From contig CAIIXF020000010.1 of the NCBI GenBank assembly GCA_903813345.2, positions 12,033,181-12,097,180 on the forward strand: a stretch of DNA of 64,000 nucleotides. The letters run 5' to 3'. Origin of the DNA: Owenia fusiformis (taxonomy: Eukaryota > Annelida > Polychaeta > Sabellida > Oweniidae). The notes under the pieces are model-generated. The model worked only from the letters and a program-made list of their open reading frames with translations, did not search any database and was not told where the DNA came from. The translations under genes were made by a program, and so were the position numbers. Position 1 is the stretch's first letter, and each line of letters opens with the position of its first letter. Shown in pieces: positions 11,258 through 21,189 of this stretch.

Positions 11258-11732
11258 GTGAAACACATTAGGGCCCAAATGATACCCAGGCTTTCGTTTT
11301 TGACACAATTGTAACTTATGATTCTTAGAAAACCATTGTTTACTTTTTGACAAAGAAGGACTTGCGACCAAATTGTAAGTTACTACAGTTCCAAAAAAGG
11401 ACCCATGGGCAAATAAGTGAATTCTCTGGCTGTTTTAGGAATTTGCAATTGTACTTGTTAAGATAATATTAGCGTTAAATAAATGTGTGTGTTGTTTTCA
11501 TCTGTTCTGACTGTTGTCCCAAAGTCTAATAAAACCCCTGAATGCCCAAGATGTACTTCAACTTGAGTTCATGTACTTTAGTAGACAATTGTTTGGTTGT
11601 TTGTTTATATCTTGTGAGAAAAACATTATACTTTTTATGTTAATTTAGAGGGCTGCTTGTACTATGTACTAAAACACTTGATCCTTTTCGATTGTTCTTA
11701 TCATACATTTACTATTTTCGGCTGATAAATAT

Positions 11733-11825
11733 CCTTGCATCAAGTCTTTGCTCAACCCATGCCCCGTCTATATCAGAGTGTTAGAGACAGAAAAAATGGG
11801 GAACACTGGGCTTGATGCAAGACTA
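11733..11825. repeat. Inverted repeat with TTGCATCAAG ends
   Basis: Begins CTTGCATCAAGTC and ends CTTGATGCAAGACT, inverted ends around about 70 bases. Related 'cttgatgcaagac' text occurs near 15230, so it is probably a short dispersed palindromic repeat. Confidence 0.45.
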
Positions 11826-11874
11826 GAGAGTGGTGCTCGTGGTAAAGACTTCATCTAATAAGGTTCTTACCACA

Positions 11875-12090
11875 GTCGTGCAATCGTGGCATAAGAAACC
11901 ACAAAAATTGAAGATTTGTTTTGAATTTTACAAAAATTAATGCAACTTCCTTCAAATTTGAGCTAGAAGCATCAAATAAAAAGCATTTTAAAGCTCTTTT
12001 CTTCTTCTATCTAAGAGATCTATTTTTATTATTGGTTATGGGGGGGGTGTGATCGCACCCTCGCACCCCCTCCTGCCTTCGCCTATGAGT
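11875..12090 (+). mobile_element. Dispersed element E, copy 3
   Basis: Matches the repeat at 1345-1608 from its 'gatcgtggcataag' block to the 'cccctcctgccttcgcctatg' end; the left end is missing. Confidence 0.6.
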
Positions 12091-12150
12091 ACTTGATGCT
12101 TAACTTTAGAGGGAAGTGCTTGTCACAAAAATTGATGTTGTTGCATCAGT

Positions 12151-12274
12151 CTTATTATTTTCAAAGATTCACAAACTCATCTATATTATTTTCAAAGATT
12201 CACTAGCTCATCTATATTATTTTCAAAGATTCACTAGCTCATCTATATTATTTTCAAAGATTCACTAACTCATC
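12151..12274. repeat. 31-bp minisatellite, 4 copies, next to splice acceptor
   Basis: Four near-identical 31-base units (core 'attattttcaaagattcac') run up to about 17 bases before the acceptor of the CHSY terminal exon. They occupy the region where the branch point should lie, so copies of the branch-point context may have been multiplied. Confidence 0.85.
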
Positions 12275-12291
12275 TTGTTTTGTATTTTCAG

Positions 12292-13917
12292 ATGCAGCAT
12301 CTCTTCTACCAGAACCACATAGATCCAAATGGTTCATTTAGTAAGAACCTAAACAGTAAAGACACTCATCGAGCCCTAACTATGCACCCTGTGAAACAAC
12401 CACAACAACAGTATAGAATACATACCTTCTTCCAAGACGCTCATACGCTAGAACTGCGTCACAAGAGATTGTTACATAAACGTGAAATAGAGGTCATGAA
12501 TAAGAATATCATTAGGAAGGGTTATCATACAGATGATCGTTATGGCATGCCACCATCTTTAATGAAATATCGTGCCACAAATCAACATGATATCCTCCCT
12601 TGGGAGTTTCTAAGTAAAGCAGTGTACTCAGACAGAGACGTTAATCCCAAACGTGGGCTGGAAGCTCCCCTTAAAAATGGCTTAGAAGGCATTATGATGC
12701 AAGTTATGCAAATGATAAATAAAAATGCTCGTCAACGAGGTAGAATTATAGACTTCAAAGAGATTTTATATGGCTATAGACGGGTGAATCCACTTTATGG
12801 GGCAGATTATGTACTAGACTTGCTTCTGGTTTATCGCAAACACAAAGGTCGCAAAATGACAGTACCAGTTCGTAGGCATGCTTATCTCCAACAAACATTC
12901 AGTGAGATTGAGTTTACTGAAGATGTTTCTAGTCCCAATCCTGTATCACCCATTGTACCTCTAGATAACATAGCACAGGGACCTCAACCAAATTTGCTTC
13001 AAATATTCCAAAATAAAGTGAACTACCTTTATACGGGTACAAGGGATTCGGAGGATTTGAATGCTGGTTCCTCCTACACCCCAACTCCTGAAACCATTCA
13101 TTTTATTCTACCTTTATCTGGTAGACTACATACATTCAAGAGATTCTTGAGTATATTTGAGAAAGTATGTCTTCAACATGGGGAACGTGTCTCATTAGCT
13201 GTAATGCTATTTGAATCTGAAGACACAGAGTCTATACTCCAGGAAGTGAAAACTTTGAAAATGAAGTACCAAGGTTATGACCTCCGTGTTGTTGGCTCAC
13301 GCGATAGTTTTTCCCGTGGGGTGGCCCTGCAGCAAGGTAGCGCCCTCTATGATAAAAACTCACTGCTGTTTTTCATAGACGTTGATATGACATTCAATCA
13401 AGAAAACCTGAATCGTATTCGTCTAAATACTATACAGTTTAAACAAGTGTATTATCCAATAGTATTCAGCCAGTATGATCCGGCAGATGTTTGTCCAAAG
13501 GTGGAGGACTGTGAAATGCGACACAATCCTTTCATATATGGAGAAAACATTGGGTATTGGCGTCAATTTGGCTTCGGTATCGTCAGCTTATACAAATCTG
13601 ACTTGGACAATGCTGGAGGGTTAGATATGACGATACAAGGCTGGGGGAAAGAGGATGTAGATCTCTATGGAAAGTTCTTGAAGAGTAATTTAACAATATT
13701 CCGAGCGGTTGATAATGACCTTGTTCATATATTCCATCCCATAATTTGTGACCCCAATCTGGAGCCTGCTCAGTATCAAATGTGCCTTGGTTCGAAAGCA
13801 TCGAGTTATGGATCTTTCGATAGACTCTCGAAGACTGTGCTGAACAATGAAGCAATTCTTCATAAAAATGAGAAAAAACTTGAACAAAAAGAGACTGGCA
13901 ACCTTATACAGAATTAG
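12292..13917 (+). CDS. CHSY1: Chondroitin sulfate synthase, CHSY1 type, terminal exon
   Basis: This is the last coding exon (541 codons plus TAG) of a bifunctional Golgi glycosyltransferase that polymerises chondroitin by alternately adding GlcUA and GalNAc. The acceptor is tgtattttcag at 12281-12291 and the frame opens in phase 0 at MQHLFYQN. Visible family features, in exon residue numbers, are the GRIIDFKE..YGYRRVNPLYG and HKGRKMTVPVRRHAYLQQ blocks (about 150-205), the GalNAc-transferase metal-binding DVD in FFIDVDM (363-365), IFSQYDP, and the GWGKEDVDLY motif (about 450-459). CDPNL and MCLGSKASSYGS lie near the C-terminus. The exon matches roughly the last two thirds of the vertebrate protein. 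The signal anchor and Fringe-like beta3-glucuronyltransferase domain must come from upstream exons, which I could not find in the 12 kb before it. CHSY3 is a close paralogue, and an invertebrate gene may be ancestral to both. Confidence 0.93.
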   Translation: MQHLFYQNHIDPNGSFSKNLNSKDTHRALTMHPVKQPQQQYRIHTFFQDAHTLELRHKRLLHKREIEVMNKNIIRKGYHTDDRYGMPPSLMKYRATNQHDILPWEFLSKAVYSDRDVNPKRGLEAPLKNGLEGIMMQVMQMINKNARQRGRIIDFKEILYGYRRVNPLYGADYVLDLLLVYRKHKGRKMTVPVRRHAYLQQTFSEIEFTEDVSSPNPVSPIVPLDNIAQGPQPNLLQIFQNKVNYLYTGTRDSEDLNAGSSYTPTPETIHFILPLSGRLHTFKRFLSIFEKVCLQHGERVSLAVMLFESEDTESILQEVKTLKMKYQGYDLRVVGSRDSFSRGVALQQGSALYDKNSLLFFIDVDMTFNQENLNRIRLNTIQFKQVYYPIVFSQYDPADVCPKVEDCEMRHNPFIYGENIGYWRQFGFGIVSLYKSDLDNAGGLDMTIQGWGKEDVDLYGKFLKSNLTIFRAVDNDLVHIFHPIICDPNLEPAQYQMCLGSKASSYGSFDRLSKTVLNNEAILHKNEKKLEQKETGNLIQN

Positions 13918-14502
13918 AGTTGTAGACAGGCAAATATTTACGTATCAATAACAATTGATATTAATTAATTTGCTAACCAATGAATACCACTTTTAAATGT
14001 GTTGATATTTTGTCCAATTTATTCTGGTTTGAAATTTTTTCATAGTATTGCATTTAGAGTATTGTTATCTTTGATGATGTCCTGATAAGGTTAGAAGACA
14101 TGATATGTGTTCGTTGTAAAGGCAAAAATCACTTAAAATGCCCATTAAATGGTTCTAACCTGGATTAAGGCAATGTACCAGTTTATCACTTTCTCTTTTA
14201 TTGATTTTTTTTGTGTTTTGGAATAGAATACTAGCTAAGCCTAGTCATTTAGTTTTTATGATATTTGCTAAACAGGCAATCAATCTGTAGGTGCTTCAAG
14301 TCATTAAAATAGGTGCAATCCAGCCCTGTAGCCAGGATTTTTCAGGTGCGAGTGGGGTTCTCTTTTTGTTAATTTATATGCCCATTTGTACCGCGCACAC
14401 TACCTAATTCAGTCTTAATTATCATTGTATAAGTATACATTTCTTTCAGATAATGCATGGATCTAAACTAAAAGATATGCCTATCTTCTTAGTCAGAATA
14501 AA
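13918..14502 (+). other. CHSY 3' UTR with candidate poly(A) signal
   Basis: AT-rich non-coding DNA follows the stop. AATAAA at 14497-14502 is the first canonical polyadenylation hexamer that I would favour. Later alternatives occur, so the 3' end is not fixed. Confidence 0.4.
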
Positions 14503-16480
14503 GTTATTATCCAAGATATAACCATCTGAAATTGTTTGCAATAGCCTATGTGGCCTTTTGTCTTGCTAATTCTGTGAGATTGTAAATTAAGTTGCCATTT
14601 GTTTTTGTCACTAGAATTTCCATGTGAGCCAAGACTTGGCACGATTAAATATTGATCATAAAAATAAAAAGTAATGTTCCTACATCTCTTTTCTTAACTG
14701 TAATATGCAATCCATTTCATTCTGACTCTCATTTTATTTAAAGATTTAAATTTTAAAAATACACTTCATTATAGAATATTGATTCTTAAAGATTGCATCA
14801 TTGTTAATTCGTAACTTTTCAGAAAAAAACTATAATTATTGAATTAAATGGCCAATTAGTATTTCTATGATATTCTGATGAAATGATTTGCTCATAAACA
14901 CCCTGCCCTTGTTATAGATTCAAACAGGACTAATATGCTACATACATGAACATAATAAATGGTTGAATTTTACTTAATTTGATTTATGAACTTTTGGGAA
15001 CCCCCACTGGCTACAGACATGCAATCAATGTACAAAATCTCAAACCAAAGACAATCATGTTATATTGTTTAGAATGTGTGCTGTTAGGGCAATTCTGTCA
15101 ATTTTGTATATTGATCAGGGAAACGTAACAATGAGTAAATTGTTGACATGATTGATATGTTGTAGTCTTGCTTTAAGCCCTTGTGTCCTCACTCCTCCCC
15201 ATCTATACAATAGATATGGGGGTCAGACACTTGATGCAAGACTAACAACTGTGTAATTTTAAGTAAAACTTGTAAATGGACAACTTCAGATTGAGTATGG
15301 TGTCTGGAGCACTTCACAGACCCATGACCATTGATGTAATGTTAAGTTGACTTGTTTATGTGGAACACTTCTCAGGTCAGGACACATTTTATTACAAACT
15401 TATTCACAAAAAAAGTACCACATAAAACGTCTTGCTTTACAATATACTTTGTGTCAAATTATTACAAATTTATGATGTATTGTTGTAGTATTTCCAAATA
15501 ACTTAGATGCGAGTAGGTAGTTACTACTAGTTTCATCGCCAGATATGACATCACTTTGACTGAATTTTGAATATTTAATGACGTAAATCAGTATTATTAC
15601 TACTCGCATCTAGTCTATTATAGAGGACGACCATGTGCTTCTGGTTTATATAAGATATTATTATATCACTGTCATATTCTGCACTCTCTGATTGGTCCAT
15701 GTCCTACACATGACTAAGAATAACAAGTGACATCCACCAGTCCGACTTAGTCAAGTGTAATTTTAATTTTATATATACACTGCAGTACATTGTTATGATT
15801 AATTAGACATCAATAGTCTGTTATTTCATAAATGTGAGTGAGGAATATAATAGTGAATAATAAAACAAATATTTAATTCTGTTTTAGGTGAATACCTTCA
15901 GGCTTTGTGGAATACCACTTGTGATGCACAGGTATTCACCACAATAGAATTAAATGTTTGTATAATGTTCAGTGTTCAGTTACAAGTACATGCCCTGTAT
16001 AGAGCTAAATGAATCATGTATAAGCATACATGTCCATAGCCAGGGAGTGTTCGGGAGCCAAAGATTCTTTCAAAATCATGCCATTTTTACCATTTTGATC
16101 ACTTTTCAAGTGAGCTTAGTTCAAAATTGTCAAATTTGAACCCCCCTAATTTTTTTAGAAAACTGAAAAACTGAATCCCCCTTGGCAAAAACTGGCTGTG
16201 GGCCTTGCATATCAAAAACATTTTCATAAAAGCCTTTGTTTAATATACGACATGATTTACATGTATTGTTGATCAATGAATATATTGTCAGATGCTATGT
16301 ATGTATATGTATGTTCATGTAATAATCATATTGACCTAGCAGTTCATTTGGTGTGATCCTACCTACCTTTCTTCAGACCCTTAATTCATTTATTCCTGGA
16401 GATCCTGATCTCACATTGAAATGATGTCATTCAATTGACATAGCTTTTCAGTCACTTTCATAACATAATTTCTTGGCATC
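14503..16480. other. Intergenic DNA with small repeats
   Basis: Apart from the element D relic at 15506-15612, I see only AT-rich sequence, a 'cttgatgcaagac' repeat end near 15230 and a diverged piece of the C-rich repeat near 16030-16200. No exon is supported on either strand. Confidence 0.5.
15506..15612. mobile_element. Element D, minimal copy
   Basis: Perfect 12-bp inverted termini AGATGCGAGTAG and CTACTCGCATCT enclose only about 80 bases of the longer element at 8488-8935 (shared 'tgacatcactttgactgaat' block). It is an internally deleted MITE. Confidence 0.75.
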
Positions 16481-16508
16481 TTCATGTCCAAATTTCTTTC
16501 TTAATAAG

Positions 16509-16682
16509 ATGGTTATTAACATTTGCCATGGCAACAATAAGCTCAATAAAGCAACGTTAATGAACTACCTTAAAATCCTGGAAAATAAGGCATCTGAAAG
16601 AGAGAAGCAATTGGTTGCACTGAACAAATTGCTCGGAGATTATAATATATCTGAATGTATGGAGTCTATGTATATCACTTGA
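16509..16682 (+). CDS. Unassigned 57-residue ORF, possible terminal exon
   Basis: The frame from ATG 16509 to TGA 16680-16682 encodes a charged, probably helical or coiled-coil peptide with LMNYLKILENKASEREKQ and LVALNKLLGDYNISECMES. Its composition is unlike the AT-rich shadows around it. A pyrimidine-rich stretch ending in AG (16507-16508) directly precedes the ATG, so it may be a last exon read in phase 0 rather than a free-standing gene. I do not recognise the family. It lies between the CHSY 3' end and the fibrillarin promoter. Confidence 0.35.
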   Translation: MVINICHGNNKLNKATLMNYLKILENKASEREKQLVALNKLLGDYNISECMESMYIT

Positions 16683-17377
16683 ATAGATTCAAGTCTTGTT
16701 TACAGCTTAAAGACCAAATGAACTTACCATTTATCAGAATATAATTGTATGTGGCTTTCAATAGAGTATTGTCAAATATGATATATTCTGACTGAGGGTA
16801 GCTGTCACTACAGTCCGGGGACTCATGCAAGCCACACCTCGTCTAACAAATTCATCCAGGAAAATTTAGACTTACTTTTTCCTGGAAAAGTCTTTGAGTC
16901 ACAGTTGGCTTAATTTTGATCAAAATTGGTATTGTTTGACCACTGAAAAATTAGAGCTCCTCTGAAAAAGAAGCTGCCTATTGGGTGATGTGCCATTGCA
17001 GTTCAGATTTTAGTATTTAGCAATGATTTATCAAGTCATACAAACATTGTAAATAGTCCTCTAAATAAATATACTTTATCATTATTCATTTTACACTAGA
17101 ATAAACCAACCCCATATCATGATAGATATCAATTGATATTATTATATCAGAGAATGTATTATTCTCAAATTAGGTTCTTAAATAATGTATAAATGGTATA
17201 TTTCTATACTGCACTTAAAACTTGCAGCGTGGGATTGGGTGTGGAATATGGGAGGATTGGAACTTGATTCCTCTTAATGGGACCATTTTATGGGACCATT
17301 TTATGGGAGGGGGTTAGAGATTGAAGTACAGGTTTCAGATTAGGTTCTTGTTGTTGATTCTATCAGATATCACACGT

Positions 17378-17470
17378 TTCAGCATGTGATATGGAATATA
17401 CGTTGTCACAGTTGACCAATCAAAATGCTTAGAAACTCCTAACCATGTGATAAATCTATATATTACATTA
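17378..17470 (-). mobile_element. Inverted-repeat element I, copy 2 (fragment)
   Basis: About 90 bases match the reverse complement of 1910-2003, including 'gaccaatcaaaatgctta' and 'catgtgataaat'. Only one end of the element is present. Confidence 0.6.
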
Positions 17471-17479
17471 CACAGGGGC

Positions 17480-19270
17480 TTAGTCAGGTTCTGAACATGT
17501 ATAATGGGAGAGGCAAATTGAAAAAGAGAGGGTATAATGCTCCTATTGGACATTATTTGCATCGTTTCAGTAAAATGTAAACTGAATACTACTTTTTCAA
17601 TTACAGTTTGGTGAAGCAAGATGCCTCACCTACTTCATACCTGACTTGCCCTCAACAAAAAGTAACAATTACATCTGTATCTGAAATTCCTGTATCAAAA
17701 ACACTGTTGATTAGTTGTTTGTCTGCAATAAGACTTGCTTAGAAAATCAGCGAGTGAGTTATTTTTACATGTGTGCATAAATTTACCAAACATATTTAAT
17801 TTAAAGTTTTGTATAAGTTTAATGAAGTTTTGCATCAACCCCTTGTTTACTCCCTCTGGCAGTTCATCATCTGAGTAAGGGGGGGGGGTATAGATCAATA
17901 TGCAATGTAGGGTAAGGAGGGGACAGAGACTTAGTTAATCAGACAGCTAGTTGGACAATCAAGTGTGTATTTGAGGATTAGGGACAGAGAGGATGTTGGT
18001 AGGAAAACTAGTTGGATGGGGGGGGGCTTGTGATAAAGTATTAGGAAGTGAAATAGGGCCTGGCAAAAACAAAATGTTGATGGACAGACACAGAGCCCGG
18101 GAGTTAGTTAAAAAAAAGTTATTAGGGGCAGGAGGCTAGAGATTGGGGACAGAGACTTGATGCATGACTTAGATTCAGCAATATACCCATAGTGTGTGCC
18201 AAATCTTCATTACTGAATTTCAAAATTTATTTATTACATAGTAAGTGACTAGTCTATGTATATGGAATAGTGTAGAATTGTATATTGTTGAATAGTATTG
18301 TATGCTACATATATTTAATAAAGCAATAAGATTTCAGTGTAATTTAAGGTAAATAAAGGTAAATTGTGCAATGTGTGGTATTAAATGAAATTGCACCGAA
18401 ATCAATGGACTTAAAGGCAGATCTTCTTTTCTGAAAAAGCCATAGCCTAAAAAGAGAAAATCAGAAACTAGGTGTGGGTATTTTCGTCCTTTTTTCGAAA
18501 TTTAATATATGTATTTAGAAAAGAGCATTTTGTGTCAAAGCCTATGAATGGTGGAAGTTGGGAATCATTAATTTAAAATAATAATTAAGGAGGATTGGCT
18601 CCCAGGATCGAAACTCAATATTTTCCAACAATGAAAACGTCCAAATGTTGTTATTTTCTGAAATTATAACCGACTATGAATTCAAAATAAACAGTCCAAA
18701 AGATTTGAACTAATATCTTGATCATTGCTTGTGAGTTTTGGAATTTTTGTTTGGTAATAAGGCAGAACATGCCCATATATGGAAAAAATATTGATGAAGC
18801 ACCCTGGGACCCTATCCCCTTGAATAAAAATATTATAGAAAAGACAGTTGAAGGCACTACCCTTTTAAAGGGAAATGGTATTGGAGTTTAATATGTCAGT
18901 CTATGGCATAATCCAGGTTTATCACATTAGAATTCTCTAATTGTCTAATTGTATAAGACAATATATCATAATGAATATGATAAAAGAAACGACAGTGTAT
19001 AGTATAATTAGACAATGGTATACTAGTTTATTTTCTGTAAATGTTCATTACCTAAATTGGTATGGGTATATTATTCACTATTGATAGATACTATGTTAAG
19101 GAAACAAAAATGATGTATTAGAACATAAGATGTAGATAGCTAAGGAGCTACACAATGGAAGATTCCATACAAAATTTATATTTTATTTTATGATTTGAGA
19201 AACATGAAAAATGTCTGTTTATTTTGATATTTGTATTATTGCATTGTAGTGCTGTGTTTGCACAATATGT
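17480..19270. other. Intergenic DNA without recognised gene
   Basis: G-rich simple tracts occur near 17880-18020, otherwise the DNA is AT-rich. The open frames here show no domain, splice support or composition suggesting coding. Confidence 0.5.
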
Positions 19271-19278
19271 TTGCAAGG

Positions 19279-19385
19279 TTCACTGGTGATCCACTCGATT
19301 ACGCTGGTTACCGACATTTTGTTACCGAAACGAACTGAAACAAATTGTTTCGGTAACTAGCGTAATCAAGTTGATCATCAGTGAA
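19279..19385. mobile_element. 107-bp palindromic element
   Basis: The left half, starting TTCACTGGTGATC and ending GTTACCGA, is complementary with a few mismatches to the right half, TCGGTAAC to GATCATCAGTGAA. A partial copy (GGTGATCCGCTCGATTACAC and TTTCGGTAAC) lies at 37265-37320. It is a small foldback MITE. Confidence 0.75.
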
Positions 19386-21130
19386 GGTTGTAACCCTCCA
19401 TTCTTTTCTTTACCTTGCATTGAAAGATCAATAAATGCGGACCTGGATAAGACGTATTTGATGTGAAACTTCATAAACAGATGTCTCATAATGGAGGGTT
19501 TAACCTCAATCTATATACACCATGGGTTTCTGTCAGGTATTATAATTAAAACCTGTATTTAAAATGCAAAAATATGTATAATATTTCAACTTACAAATGT
19601 ATAATTTGCATAATAAAAGTATTCATGAATGAATCATATAAATGTTGTTTTTAAGTTTTGTGAGTCGGATTCATTTTCTGTGCAAATGAATATGTTTTAC
19701 ATCTTCCCACCAATAGAAGAGTTTCCATATGGCTTTGAAATCTTGTTAAAGTCTCATTTTTATGAATGACATTTTAGGAGATCTGCTTTTTTTAATCATT
19801 AAAGACCATCATTTTCTCCTCTATGTAATGGTATATTTGAATTATTTGTGTTTTCTATCAAAACAACTTTGAGACGCTGTTATTTACCTTTATTCAAATT
19901 TTAAAGATTTTCAAGTTTTCTGAAAAAGCCTAAATCCCCATTGACACACTGTTGAAAAAGATTTAAGAGATGATTTACTGTTAGAAGAATCACAATTTTA
20001 ATGTTAAATCACAATAGTACAATCCACTTGTCAATAAGTTCTGTCACATTATTACATTTCATGGTGTTTTAGTATATTTTAAAAATATTCACACACAGCC
20101 AAGATATGATAATCTCAAATAAGGTTTACATGTACTATTGAATCATAAACAACTGCTTCAAATATGTTTTATTGTTTAAATGTCAAGTTATCAAAAATAT
20201 TAATCCTAAAATAATAGTAAAAGCTTGGTTTAAATATGTCAATACTTAATAGCTCGAAAATAATAAATCATGGCAATTCTAAACACACAATTTTGAAAGT
20301 ATTATACTTTTTACATGTGTCTAGCTATCTCAATTGAAAATTCTTTTCAGTTTTCATATGATGTGTAATTACAAGTCTTGTTATGGTATGACTTATGATA
20401 CAATTAATTAATGTTAGTGAAAAGACCAATGGTGTATAAAGGTCAACGGTTGGCAGACTTGCACAAATTAACAAAGGACTGGGTGTGGTGTGCCAAAGAG
20501 ATCTATAACTTCTTTGAGGTAGAATGGCTTTGAAATCCAACTTTGGTGAACAAAACTAGGCTGAAACCAATGGGCTGCACGATTGTGTTTTCATATGGGA
20601 ATATAAACTGGGATTTGTTGTTTTCAACTTTATCTCATTTCAATGCCCTCCTCCCTCCTCAGTATTAAATGACCATGTGTCAAAGAAACTGATATAGTAA
20701 AGATAAGAAAAGGAATGTCCTCTTTGAAGAAAATAAGTCTGACATTTTGATAAATTAAGGAGTTCTAAACAAGTGACGGGTTGATGATTTTTTTGATATT
20801 TTCATTATCCTGATAACTTCACTTTAGTAGTATATTTCAATTTAGTTTGATGTTAGAAAATTGTATATGGTTTTATATTGATAATGATATAAAGATGTCA
20901 GGCCTATTTAGTATTTAGTCCTATTAACCATACTGTCTGAAGGCTATGACCATAGGCACTGGCCCCATGCCCACAAAAAAATTTAGGGCCTCAAAAATGC
21001 TTAATGCGAATGCTACGTATTTGTTCCTAAAATCTTTAGGTCCTGTCTGGTGACAATGCTATTATAGATAAAATCGTGAATAACGTAATTGGAAATATCC
21101 CCGGGATAAAACCATTTCGTGCAGTGTTAT

Positions 21131-21169
21131 CCGGAAGTGTTGCATCTTGGGATAAAACATTTTCACGTG
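21131..21169 (+). promoter_or_regulatory. Fibrillarin promoter elements: ETS site and E-box
   Basis: CCGGAAGTG at 21131-21139 is a textbook ETS/GABP site and CACGTG at 21164-21169 is a canonical E-box. They lie about 60 and 25 bases before the start codon. Both are common in ribosome-biogenesis promoters, and the E-box is the type bound by MYC-MAX. No TATA box is evident. The transcription start was not determined; one or both motifs may be in the 5' UTR. Confidence 0.5.
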
Positions 21170-21189
21170 GTTTACAGCTTACAAACAAA

